Positions 35,761 through 46,830 of a stretch of 64,000 nucleotides of DNA are shown one piece after another. Made by a program: the position numbers and the translations under genes. The notes beneath the pieces are model-generated. The model did not search any database. It saw only the letters and a program-made list of their open reading frames with translations, and had not been told where the DNA came from. The DNA is from Pachypanchax playfairii (taxonomy: Eukaryota; Chordata; Actinopteri; Cyprinodontiformes; Aplocheilidae): NCBI GenBank assembly GCA_006937955.1, contig SSNP01000001.1, positions 12,316,498 to 12,380,497 of the forward strand. The letters are read 5' to 3'. Within the stretch, counting starts at the first letter, position 1; each line of letters begins with the position of its first letter.

Positions 35761-37375
35761 AGCAGATATGCATCCCTTATTAAGCCCTTTCATTTTTGGT
35801 TTTAACATTTTTTTACTTATCAAGTAAAAGATTTTGAATATTAGATGCAATTCTTTATCACCTTTCTGATACAGCATTTGTAATTAATAAAACATAATGG
35901 CATTTGATAGCTTTGTAGCGTTTAAGACTAAAAGTTTTTACATTTTTGTACAGACTGTTTGTGCTGCAAAATCTTTTGTGATATTATTTTGGCAGGGAGT
36001 TATGACAGGAGGACCTGTTTGGCTTTCAGAGTCATGCTTTGACCTCCTGGGATAAAAGCTGAAGGACATGTTTTGATGCGCACAGTTACATTGCTTTCTG
36101 TGAGGCCTTTCCTCTTTCATCTTGTTCCACTATTCTCCTCAGCCCATCCCTCACGCTCTCTTGAGCTGCATTGATAGCCTCCAGTGCTTATGTGTCATAC
36201 TGCATGACTTATACATGAAGAAGCTGCTCTTTATTCATCTCTGGGACTCCCTCTGAGTGAGTGTGGCGCTCCACCATCTGTATCACTTCAGCTGTGGTGT
36301 ATTCTCAAACCTTTTCATCCTCTCACATTCATAGAAATCAGCTCCGCATGCAGTGAAATCTTGGAGTCTGGAAGCCCCATAGAAGTGAAAAGGACAGATA
36401 AAGCATTTGACTCACACTCTGCAGTTTGGATATGTATGAATGCTTGTGTGTAAGTGCATGTGTGTGTGTTTGTATGTGCAATACACAGAAAAAAATTTGA
36501 GACTGGCACTGGTGTCAAAAGCAGCTAGAGTTTAACAGTTAAGAACATAGACATAAATTTCATATACAGTCTATATAGATATATGCATATATTTTAGCAT
36601 CACACTGCTTTACTTATCAATATTTATGAAAATGTGCATCTCCTTGTGTAGCTAACGTTCAAATAGAAGGTCTCAAATTGTAACTTTTACATTTTTTTTG
36701 TACACACCCTTGTTACATGTGACTAGATACCAACACCCAAATCCAAATTCTCCAGAGGGTTTCTTCAACTGATCTTGATACTGTGGCCAAATCTCATTTT
36801 CCAGAATAACCTCTAATAGCTTTTAATGTTATTTATTTATTTTGTAAGACATAGTAAATAGAATATTTCTCTACAAAACAGGACACCCCTTCAAGAAGCT
36901 GACGCACCATCAGTTATCACTGATATTTTGACACCATTGACTGACATGCACCGTCACCTCTCTCCCCTCTCCAAATTGCTAGCCAGGTTAGTTAGGTTTC
37001 CACTCCATTTCAAAAGGTGCATCAGTAAATGGCCCCATTCAGATCCAGCAGCTGACGAGTCTCCTTCAGCAACTAATTTAAAGAGCAAACGGTTTTGATG
37101 CCAGTGTGGAAATGCAACAACTAAAAACAGTGAACTTGACGAATTAAAGGCAGCAGGTGATTTTTGGTATTCTTATAAATGTCCAGCACAAAAGTCAAAA
37201 GGCTGAGATGGGTTTGGGTGGTGATCTTAAATTGGATTAAATACAAAGTTAATCAGTTGCAGATGTACATTCAATGAATACTTCCTCTACACAGACAAAA
37301 ACTGAACCTGGTAGAGTTTAATGTTAAATTCAATTATTATGTACAACTGTGTAGTCACACTGTAATTTCGCAGTG
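35761..37375. other. non-coding DNA
   Basis: No gene or defined element recognised. Confidence 0.35.
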
Positions 37376-37771
37376 TTACTCTTTATAATAGTGTCCAATG
37401 ATGTATTGTGCAGCAAACTGTGGAACTGTTGATCCCAGATAGCCTCTGCTTTCTGCTATCACTTCTTCACAAGTTTTCATTTCATCTACAGACATCTTTT
37501 TTATTTTTAATGAGACACAGTTTACTTGTTCTCTGTTGTTTAGCAGTGTCTTCTTAGGATCAGTGAGCGAGGATTCTCCAGAAGAGACTGACAAGGAGAA
37601 TGTCTCATTATAAAGAAAATGTCCTAAATTTACACCTTTTTTTGACCAGGTGAGGTTTGGTCGACTCTCTTTAGTATAGCACCAGGTCAGTTCATACCTC
37701 CACCAAATTATACCTTTTGCAGTTTTGGTCAGTTTGTAACTGTGGTTTTTGGGGGTACAAATAGGAGCCAT
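37376..37771 (-). CDS. unrecognised 131-codon open frame
   Basis: I do not recognise this frame. It contains four cysteines, three N-glycosylation sequons (NHS, NLT, NET) and no signal peptide or membrane segment. An in-frame TAG lies directly before the ATG, so it does not extend upstream unless spliced. It could be an exon of an extracellular protein, a transposon remnant or chance; a frame of this length is expected occasionally in 64 kb. Confidence 0.15.
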   Translation of the reverse strand: MAPICTPKNHSYKLTKTAKGIIWWRYELTWCYTKESRPNLTWSKKGVNLGHFLYNETFSLSVSSGESSLTDPKKTLLNNREQVNCVSLKIKKMSVDEMKTCEEVIAESRGYLGSTVPQFAAQYIIGHYYKE

Positions 37772-37954
37772 CTACCCCTGGTCTATTTGTACAACATCTA
37801 ATCACTGGAGCATATTTTTTAAATTAAGAAAAGCTATTTTCTGTTTCCTACAAGCAGAATTCATTTCAGTACACTTGCCATGTTGAGAGTCTGTACATTA
37901 CACATGTGTAATTCATGCACCATAATTGAGCAATTGAATGCACCCAATATAGGA

Positions 37955-38617
37955 ACAAGGAACAGGAACAAGGCAGCTGGTCCAGATGGTGTAAACCCCA
38001 GAGTCCTAAAGGCTTGTGCAGATCATCTATGTGGAATTCTGCAGCGTATCTTCAACCTCAGCCTGACCCAGGAGAAGGTACCAGTTCTATGGAAAACATC
38101 CTGCCTTGTTCCAGTACCAAAAACATCTCATCCATTGGCTCCTAAAGACTACAGGCCTGATGCCCTAATATCCCATATCATGAAAGTCTTGGAGAGACTC
38201 ATATTGGTCCACCTAAATAGACAAACAAGCACGTTTCAAGACCCACTGCAGTTTGCTTATTGCCATGGAGTTGGAGTGGAAGACACCATCATATACCTGC
38301 TTCAACAAACCCACTGTCATCTGGACAAAGCAGGCAGCACTGTGAGGATCATGTTCTTTGATTTCTCCAGTGCTTTTAACACAATTCAGCCTGCACTATT
38401 GTGTCAAAAACTCCAGGAGATCATGTGGAGGCCCCCACAATCACCTGGATTTAGGACTACCTCACAAACAGACCACAGTATGTGAAACTGAAGAGTTGTA
38501 CATCTGACCAGGTGATCAGCAGCACAGGAGCACCACAGGGGACTGTACTCACACCATTTCTTTTCACTCTGTACACTTCAGACTTTCAGTACAGGTCAGA
38601 GTCCTGTCATCTGTAAA
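37955..38617 (+). pseudogene. L2-type LINE reverse transcriptase fragment
   Basis: An open frame reads NKAAGPDGVNPRVLKACADH, then LWKTSCLVPVPK, DYRPDALISHIMKVLERL, DPLQFAYCHGVGVEDTIIYL and IMFFDFSSAFNTIQPALL. These are motifs 0-A of CR1/L2-clade reverse transcriptases, including the catalytic aspartate in FDFSSAF. After a frameshift near 38450 it continues with YVKLKSCTSDQ and STGAPQGTVLTPFLFTLY (motif B). The FADD motif is not present here. Dead copy; no start or 3' tail found. Confidence 0.85.
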
Positions 38618-38924
38618 AATACTGACTCTGCAGTTGTTGGTTGGATACAACACATGAAGAAATGGCGTCTGTATGCATAAAAGCATGCAGCATTGTTTGG
38701 ATACATGCATTCAAATTTAAAAAATGGAAAAAGCATATTACATTTATGGTACAGTATATGATCATTATGATTTTAAAATAGCACAGCTTGATCTTCTTTT
38801 GTCTCATACGCAATAATGATAAATGCTTCAGTACATTCAATATCATGAGGTTACATGCGGGGTTGTATGCAAGCTGGGACATGTAGGGATTAGTTCCTGT
38901 TGTGCGTAAGTGACTGCCAGGGTG
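38618..38924. other. non-coding DNA
   Basis: AT-rich stretch between two LINE fragments. Confidence 0.4.
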
Positions 38925-39125
38925 GTTCTACTCTATGCTTTACTCCAGGGTGTTGGAGTGGAGGCTCCAACAGACTGTAAAATGTGGGATTCAGGATGAG
39001 CAGCAGGATTTTTTCCTGGGTCATGGAGCAGTCAACAGGATTTTCACCCCTGTAAAGTTGCTGAGGGGGTCATGAGAGTTTGATTCCTCAGTCCAAATGC
39101 ATTTTGTGGACCTGTAGAAAGTTTG
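38925..39125 (+). pseudogene. RTE/Rex3-like reverse transcriptase fragment
   Basis: Translation gives SRVLEWRLQQTVK, GIQDEQQDFFLGHGAVNRIF and MHFVDL, which resemble the VYSRVLERRLRP...IQEEQCGFRPGRG...CFVDLEKA stretch of RTE-type fish LINEs. Stops and frameshifts are present. Confidence 0.5.
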
Positions 39126-39639
39126 CAGAAGACTTATAGAACATTGCTGCAAAAGTATGGGCGCTGACAATATTTTAAAAGGCTATCAGATCTACGTATG
39201 TGCACATATTTGTGTGCATGTGGGTATGTTTTGGTGTATGTGGGGACAGGGTGTGTTCTATATTTATTAGTGTGTGTTGATTTGACTGTCTGTGTGCACC
39301 AGGCATGTACGACAAGCTCAATCTAAATAAATGTTAGCGCCTAACTGTGCAGCGGAACTTTGCTTTTTACTTTGGTGTCTCTTTGTATGTTTGTCACTTC
39401 TGCAGCACAAACCTTGTGAAGCTAAGCTTGTATAAAGTCACTAAGAGTTTAACAACATTGAACTACAACAAAAACCTACTAATGCAGGTGTTTTTTAATG
39501 GACACATAATATACCAGAGACTATCAACCATCAGAGTCTCCGTGGGTTGTGGTTGGCCCTGGGAAGTGACAGAGGCAAAGGAAAGACAGGAAGCAGAAAA
39601 AAGGATGTTGAGAAGGCCTGCTAACAAGACTAAAAGGAT

Positions 39640-40945
39640 GACAGCATAAATCCCATTACCAAACATCTTTCTCTACAATGCTAGCTCCATTGTCCATAAC
39701 ATCGAAAATCTGGAACTACATTTAGCAGCCAATAAGACTGTCAGAGATTACTGTGTGCTAATAGTAACAGAGACCTGGCTTCTTCTGCTGGTAACCAACA
39801 CTGCAGTGCAGCTAGCAGGCAGCACCTTCATTGTCTGGACCAAATTAAACAGAAACCAACAGGCCTATCCAGAAACTGTGCTTCCTAACTTCACTCAATA
39901 TGTGAAATATGCCACCAGGTAAAAAAAAAATGTTCTTGGCAAGCTGTATTCCAGTCTAAAGTATGCCTACATAGCAGTGCCCTTTCCACATCTGGGCTTG
40001 TCAGAACATATGTCACTGTTCCTCACCCCAGCATATACTCCACTCAGGAGAACTGCAAAACCCATCAAAAAGATTATTAAGACATGACTTGAGCCAGCTC
40101 TATCTCAGTAGCAGGACTGTTTTTCAAACACCATATGGGTATATTCAAGCACCAGTACCCACCGTACTGATACCACTGTACTGATTCAACTGACTGTTGA
40201 TAAACCCATCAGGATTTTCTCTGACCCAAAACCCATGATGGCTAGGGAAATGCAGGCAGTTCTCAGAGCTCAAGACACTGTCTTCAGGTCAGGGGAAACA
40301 TCTCTGTACAGCGTGGCTCGGGCTGATCTAAAGAAATGCTTTAAGAGTGCCAAACTGACCTATAAAATCAGCTGGAGGATCATTTCTTAGATAATGTGTA
40401 TGGCAGAGTTTTCACCATGTCATGAACTCAAAGGCAGCAGTATCACTTCCATTAATATACCTCACTGGCATAAGAACTGAACTGTTTCTTTGCACGGTTT
40501 GTGCAAAAAACCTCTGGATCGAATCCATTGATGCCACTGAAGATGCCATTGCCATGGCTACCCATTCACACTTTACCATCTCAAACACAGTGGGAGTTAT
40601 GTGAGAATGTTATTTGTGGACTATAGCTCTGCATTCAGTACAGTCATTCCTAATATTCTGATCAGGAAACTGTCTTATCTTGGTTTGCCCACTCATACCT
40701 GTAGCTGGTTTAGGGACTTTCTAACAAACCATATTCAATCTGTTAGACTTGGACCTCATTTCTCCACAACACAGACTCACCATGGGGCTGTGTGTTGAGC
40801 CACTGTGTATTCATTATACACTTATGACTGCTGTTCATTCCACAAACACTATAGTAAAGTTTGCAGATGACACTACAGTAGTGGGGCTGATGTCAGGAAG
40901 AGATGAGTCTGTGTTCAAAGATAAGCTTCAAAGGCTGGTGAGGTG
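39640..40945 (+). pseudogene. second L2-type LINE remnant, endonuclease to RT
   Basis: In successive broken frames: an endonuclease-like SIVHNIENLELHLAANKT, then LIVTETWL (about 39690-39780), a second endonuclease stretch around 39990-40100, a linker KPMMAREMQAVLRAQDTVFR (about 40228-40390), then RT pieces MLFVDYSSAFSTVIPNIL (40601 on) and KFADDTTVVGLMSG (about 40857-40900), the latter holding the catalytic FADD. Part of the RT is missing. The 3' side runs into the microsatellite at 40950. A near-copy of 40509 on occurs at 42258. Confidence 0.75.
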
Positions 40946-40949
40946 GGCC

Positions 40950-41032
40950 TGTCCGTCCGTCCGTCCATCCATCCATCCATCCATCCATCCATCCATCCAT
41001 CCATCCATCCATCCATCCATCCATCCATCCAC
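40950..41032. repeat. (GTCC)n/(ATCC)n microsatellite
   Basis: GTCC units followed by about 18 ATCC units. It abuts an inverted SINE/L2 tail at 41033-41095. Confidence 0.95.
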
Positions 41033-41095
41033 CCTTCGAACCTGCTTCCTGTTCAGGGTCGCAGGGAGCTTGTGTCTATCTCCAGCGGTCAAATA
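41033..41095 (-). repeat. SINE/L2-type 3' tail, minus strand
   Basis: The minus strand reads CGCTGGAGATAGACACAAGC, then TCCCTGCGACCCTGAACAGG and AAGCAGG, the same tail as at 57190-57245. The (TGGA)n microsatellite lies exactly at its 3' side. Confidence 0.7.
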
Positions 41096-41422
41096 AATGA
41101 ACATGAAAGCCCAAAAACAAAAGAACTGGTCACAGTCAAGATCAAACCAATTTTTTCCCCCCAGAATGCCTTCCAATTGGAGACACCAATCTGTAGAATA
41201 ATCAACTCAGTAGTTGTGTTGCTAAGTGGGAAAAAAGTTTGAAAAATAAATGAAGGTGACCTATGCTTTCTTCTAACTTTCACCCATCAGGCTGAAGCCT
41301 TGGCTGCTCCAGAGTTGCTAGAGGACTGCTTAAAGTAGTTACTCTTGGTGGATCCACCTTGGGGCTTGACTACCTAATGGTGCTTTGACAACATGGACCT
41401 CCAGTTTGATCAGCCTTGCTTA

Positions 41423-42256
41423 CAGTGGGGCAAAAAAGTATTTAGTCAGCCACCAATTGTGTAAGTTCTCCCACTTAAAAAGATCAGAGAGGCCTGTAAT
41501 TTTCATCATAGGTATACCTCAACTATGAGAGACAAAATGAGGAAAAAAAATCCAGAAAATCACATTGTCTGATTTTTAAAGAATTTATTTGCAAATTATG
41601 GTGGAAAATAAGTATTTGGTCACCTACAAACAAGTAAGATTTCTGGCTTTCACAGACCTGTAACTTCTTTAAGAGGCTCCTCGGTCCTCCACTCGTTACC
41701 TGTATTAATGGCACCTGTGTGAACTCGTTATCAGTATAAAAGACACCTGTCCACAACCTCAAACAGTCACGCTCCAAACTCCACTATGGCCAAGACCAAA
41801 GAGCTGTCAAAGGACACCAGAAACAAAATTGTAGACCTTCACCAGGCTGGGAAGACTGAATCTGCAATAGGTAAGCAGCTTGGTGTGAAGAAATCAACTG
41901 TGGGAGCAATTATTAGAAAATGGAAGACATACAAGACCACTGATAATCTCCCTCGATCTGGGGCTCCACGCAAGATCTCACCCCATGGGGTCAAAATGAT
42001 CACAAGAACGGTGAGCAAAAATCCCAGAACCACACGGAGGGACCTAGTGAATGACCTGCAGAGAGCTGGGACCAAAGTAACAAAGGCTACCATCAGTAAC
42101 ACACTACGCAGCCAGGGACTCAAATCCTGCAGTGCCAGACGTGTCCCCCTGCTGAAGCCAGGACACGTCCAGGCCCGTCTGCGGTTTGCTAGAGAGCATT
42201 TGGATGATCCAGAAGAGGATTGGGAGAACATCATATGGTCAGATGAAACCAAAATA
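41423..42256 (+). mobile_element. Tc1-like transposon, 5' half, cut at an N
   Basis: It starts CAGTGGGGCAAAAAAGTATT after a TA and carries the complete 200-bp terminal repeat of the copy at 46831-48432. The transposase frame opens at 41786 (MAKTKELSKDTRNKIVDLHQ) and is intact through the paired-like DNA-binding region to WSDETKI. An N at 42257 ends the match. In the part seen, only one residue differs from the other copy (LRSQG here, LRRQG there), so the two are recent relatives. The 3' half is missing from the assembly. Confidence 0.93.
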
Positions 42257-42718
42257 NAACCTCTGGATCGAATCCATTGATGCCACTGAAGATGCCATTG
42301 CCATGGCTACCCATTCACACTTTACCATCTCAAACACAGTGGGAGTTATGTGAGAATGTTATTTGTGGACTATAGCTCTGCATTCAGTACAGTCATTCCT
42401 AATATTCTGATCAGGAAACTGTCTTATCTTGGTTTGCCCACTCATACCTGTAGCTGGTTTAGGGACTTTCTAACAAACCATATTCAATCTGTCAGACTTA
42501 GACCTCATTTATCCACAACATAGACTCACCATGGGGCTGTGTGTTGAGCCACTGTGTATTCATTATACACTTATGACTGCTGTTCATTCCACAAACACTA
42601 TAGTAAAGTTTGCAGATGACACTACAGTAGTGGGGCTGATGTCAGGAAGAGATGAGTCTGTGTTCAAAGATAAGCTTCAAAAGCTGGTGAGGTGGGCCTC
42701 AGCAAATAAATGAACATC

Positions 42719-42847
42719 TGTCCGTCCGTCCGTCCCTCCATCCATCCATCCATCCATCCATCCATCCATCCATCCATCCATCCATCCATCCATCCATCCA
42801 TCCATCCATCCATCCATCCATCCATCCATCCATCCATCCATCCATCC
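42719..42847. repeat. (GTCC)n/(ATCC)n microsatellite
   Basis: Longer counterpart of 40950-41032, about 28 ATCC units. It abuts the inverted SINE/L2 tail at 42848-42903. Confidence 0.95.
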
Positions 42848-42903
42848 TGCTTCCTGTTCAGGGTCGCAAGGAGCTTGTGTCTATCTCCAGCGGTCAAATA
42901 AAT
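42848..42903 (-). repeat. SINE/L2-type 3' tail, minus strand
   Basis: Counterpart of 41033-41095 in the duplicated block; it lacks the CACCCTTCGAAC segment present in that copy. Confidence 0.65.
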
Positions 42904-43434
42904 GAACGTGAAAGACAAAAAACAAAAGAACTGGTCACAGTCAAGATCAAACCAATTTTTTTCCCCCAGAATGCCTTCCGATTGGAGACACCAATCTGTA
43001 GAATAATCAACTCAGTAGTTGTGTTGCTAAGTGGGAAAAAACTTTGAAAAATAAATGAAGGTGACCTATGCTTTCTTCTAACTTTCACCCATCAGGCTGA
43101 AGCCTTGGCTGCTCCAGAGTTGCTAGAGGACTGCTTAAAGTAGTTACTCTTGGTGGATCCACCTTGGGGCTTGACTACCTAATGGTGCTTTGACAACATG
43201 GACCTCCAGTTTGATCAGCCTTGCTTACAAATTGACTAATAAAGGTATTTGTTACATGTTCCACATGTACCATTATTGCTAAGAGATGCAAAGAAGTAGC
43301 TAAACATCTGACAGTACAAATGAGACAAACAGCAAGTGGCACAATATGCCTAACTACCAGCTCACCCTAAATGTGTATAACTTCACATTAGCTTGATAAT
43401 CAGATATCATTCATTCAGGAGCCGTAAAGACACC

Positions 43435-44086
43435 AATGCCCCTTTTCCACCGACAAATCGGCACGGCGCGCTTGAGAGCGGTACAGTATAGCGCGGTTCA
43501 ACTCGCTTGAGGCGGTGGAAACATAAAGCGGACGTAAGTGGGGATATGGGCGTGCCCATCTGGCTATGAAATGTGGCGCGCAAAAGTCTTTGTCCGCAAC
43601 GTCACAGCGCGTGAAACAACAACAACAATGGCGGATATACGTGTGTTTTTGTACTTTGCACTCTGTCTGTGGTTCATTTTGGTTGGTTTGATTTTTGGTT
43701 CTTGTGGAGGAAGTCGCCATTGTCCAAAGTCAATTGTATTTTAAAATAAAATATTTGTATGGTTGCTGGGAGTTTTTTTAAAAGCCTTTTGCGGGAGCGC
43801 TTCTGAATCACACCACGTGAACACCACACACAGCCGGGCCAATCAGGGGCTACCACTACGTAGGTAGTCGTGTCACTGGTAGCAGTTTACTGGACCAATC
43901 AGTAGACAGGTGGGCGTGTGGGCCCGCTTTGGGCCGCTTCGGACCACAGAGGAGGTGGTCTGAAAAAAGAGGCCGGATTGGCACTGAATGACGCGGTTAA
44001 GACCTAAGAAAGGCGGTGGAAAAGGGTCCGCAGGGGGCTAAAGTGAACCGAGCCGCACCGTGTTCTGTCGGTGGAAAAGCGGCATT
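43435..44086 (+). mobile_element. GC-rich MITE with CTTTTCCACCGACA ends
   Basis: It starts AATGCCCCTTTTCCACCGACA, shortened here, and ends TGTCGGTGGAAAAGCGGCATT, shortened here, giving inverted repeats of about 21 bp over a 652-bp element. Base composition is clearly more GC- and CpG-rich than the neighbours. GGTGGAAA, GCGGTT and CACGCCC-like words recur internally. There is no transposase. Elements with TTTTCCAC-type ends are common in fish; the superfamily is not assigned. Confidence 0.7.
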
Positions 44087-44199
44087 ATACTCTCATTTGG
44101 TGCCCAAGGTGGCTGCCTCGGGGAGTGAGAGTGAAAATATGTCTCCACTGTAATTTCGTTGTACCTGTGCAATGACAATAAATAGCTTTCAATTTCAAT

Positions 44200-44353
44200 T
44201 CAATTTGGATGTTAATACCCTCAAATTAAAGCTGACAGTCTGCAGTTATAGGACATAATGTTTGTTTCATTTCAAATCCATTGTGGTGATGTACACAATA
44301 AAAATGTTTGAACTGAGTCGATGTCCCAATATTTATGGACCTGATTGTATATA
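44200..44353 (+). mobile_element. terminal fragment of another Tc1/mariner-like element
   Basis: ATACCCTCAAATTAAAGCTG, ATTTCAAATCCATTGTGGTG and the end GATGTCCCAATATTTATGGA then CCTGATTGTATA match the terminal sequence of a widespread fish DNA transposon. Only this end is present. Confidence 0.65.
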
Positions 44354-44442
44354 ACCCCTCTGGAGTGGACATCCCACTGTTCAGACCTGTGGGTACTTTT
44401 TGTCCTTCCAAAAACTAAAATCAATGAAAATTAACCCCACTA

Positions 44443-44658
44443 ATGGACAGTGGCACAGCCAGCTGCACATCGGATGCAGAGGACACAGACGAGGAGGACC
44501 CTGAGCTGCCTACACTAGCCATCAGCACCTGCTCCCAAGCTATCGCATGTGCCAATGACCTGCTGCACTACCTGGCGGACTCAGGGACAAACATTAGTGC
44601 TTCCCTTATTGTGATGCAACATTCAGGTCTGTTAAGACAAGTGGCCGTCCGGCACTAA
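44443..44658 (+). CDS. unrecognised 71-codon acidic open frame
   Basis: The N-terminal part is rich in Ser, Thr, Asp and Glu (AEDTDEEDPELP), then CSQAIACANDLLHYLADSG. The composition could be the C-terminal tail of a pogo/Tigger-like transposase, where an acidic stretch precedes a short helix, but I cannot show this. No start or splice evidence. Confidence 0.15.
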   Translation: MDSGTASCTSDAEDTDEEDPELPTLAISTCSQAIACANDLLHYLADSGTNISASLIVMQHSGLLRQVAVRH

Positions 44659-46830
44659 TTGTCACAAGACTTTCAAAAGTTTTATCATCATGCCAGTTTC
44701 TCCCTTGCTTAAATAATGTAAACATTNAAGTTGGCCCTTTAAAGTAATATAATGTTTTCTTTCTGACAGTGAAAACTTAATGATTATGGTCTTCATGATA
44801 AAAGTACATTATATCAACAAGTTTTTGTCCCTTTATATTATTCTGACTACAATCAAAACATCCTGTGCTGTGTTTTACTGCCGGTGACATGTACACACAT
44901 GCTGGAGTGTCCATGATATTTATCCACAACATTTTACTGTAGCAGGGTGTAAAATGAAAGCTGAGACAGCATAATTTGTGTCTAGCACTGTCTGAACATT
45001 ACACATTACTAAAATTCTTTTAAGAAATATACAACATTGAGATCCAGTAGACCCGATGCAGACATAGCAGTTATTTTCAATAAGTAAGTAGCGTAAAATA
45101 ACATTGAAAATAACATCAAGAAATCTTCCAAAAGGCTTAGGAGCTGGAAAAACTTTTTAAAATAACAAAGTAAATTCTAAAACTAGAAGAGAAGCATCAA
45201 CAGATTCCAGATAAGAACAAGAACAGTTCAGATACTTTATAGAACACAACACAGCCCTCTCAGTGGAAGTGAGAGGAAAACGTTTCCACTTCAATGTCCT
45301 TCTTTCACCTCTCTGTCAGATTGATTTTACTCTTTCATCTTTCCATATATTCTCAGTGCATTTGCAAGAGGGCCTCTCATTTGGAGAATACTTATGACTA
45401 TTATAAATTTTATAAAGAATATTTGAAAATATTGGCTGCCACAAAGACCACTAAGATGATAATTTTTCTAAATCAACAATTGATCTTTTTAAGGCCATGT
45501 TTCTATGCTAAAGTTATCAGTAAGGAGGTTTTATCTGAATTATGTTTGTGAGTCAGTCCTTGTTTGTTGAATCTAAGAATATGTTGAAAAAATGCAGGAT
45601 TGAAAGATTATAACAAAATTTTGACAATTTTATGACTATATCAAAGAAAACTGTGACAACTGTCCTCCCTCCTCACCCTCTAAGGTCAGCTGTAATGAGC
45701 ACTTGTACAGTATTTGTCGGACTTACAATATACACATTTTGTCTTATTACTGAATGAAGGCATCATAGTTTGTACTTTACTTCTAGCTGTAATGACTCAG
45801 AGAAAAATGGAAAGACAGCAGTTATTCACCATGGATTTTGGACCATATCTGCACTATCTGACAAATTTGTTTGAAAATTATTCCCATCCCTATTGTAGAG
45901 AGTTTAATGAGAATTATGATAGAAAAATCAGTAATACTCTGCAGGAACAATCATTCTTTGAAAAACTGTTTAGATGAGTGACATGTTACAGTAATACATT
46001 CACAAGTAGGGAAACACAAGTGGGAAAAACAAATGTATCAGATTCAACTATGGTTTTCAAAAGTATTTTGCCTTAATATTTTCCACAAAGAATTACAAGC
46101 CTGTCTTGTTTTCCTATTTAAAAATTTGATTAAGCATAGTTTGAGGGAAATCAAGGCTTTAGACATGAAGAAATATATTTTAGATCATCATTGTGAGCTA
46201 CTGATTCTGTTCTCAAAGCAATTAACCAGATCTTTCTCAGTTATCTCCTCTCCAGCATGTTATTACTTTGCTCTAATGGGCTCATAACCCCAGAAAAATA
46301 AAAAATATCAAGGTGCAAAAAAACTGATCACACTTAATGAGCTTTTTACAGTATATAAGTAAACTCACCCTAACTTCTGGGTGCTTTCTTAGACATTTTG
46401 TTTTCAAGACTAAAAAATTCAGCAGCAGCCAATGAAAAAAAAATACTGAGTTTTAGTTTCTAGCTTTAGAACCAGAGAATGAGAGTCCACTTGATGAGTG
46501 CAAGAGGGAATGTCTCATTCCCTGTGCGTTTTTTGATAATCTCACTGTACTAAAAGTGCTGCAGTGCATAGTATGATGATAACCTTCTGGGCCTGTGTTG
46601 AGAAAAAACACATCCAGAAGTACCCTTGACATGCTGAGAAGCTGTTTCATTTTTTTGTCACTTTCATCACTGTTTCCCATTATGAGTCCTCTCACACAGT
46701 GCATTCACACCTGTGTGCAGAGCTCATGCATGCATGCATGCTCATGCAAGACTTGTTGTTTTAATCTGCAGGTTTCCTATCAGGAACACCATGCAGTAAA
46801 GTAATTGCAAAATGATATTTTCTTTATATA
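44659..46830. other. AT-rich non-coding DNA
   Basis: Contains an N at 44727. Frames up to 87 codons have no recognisable domain. Confidence 0.4.

Larger units (their letters stand above)
42258..43227 (+). repeat. near-duplicate of 40509-41422 (LINE, microsatellite, flank)
   Basis: Begins AACCTCTGGATCGAATCCAT, as at 40509, and follows it to the TA where the Tc1 copy inserted. Differences include four substitutions clustered near 42495-42525, an extra CAGCAAATAAATGAACA before the microsatellite, and different repeat lengths. Here the TA is followed by CAAATTGACTAA with no transposon, so this is the empty counterpart of the site at 41421. It contains a second copy of the RT pieces (42357-42710). 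Confidence 0.9.
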
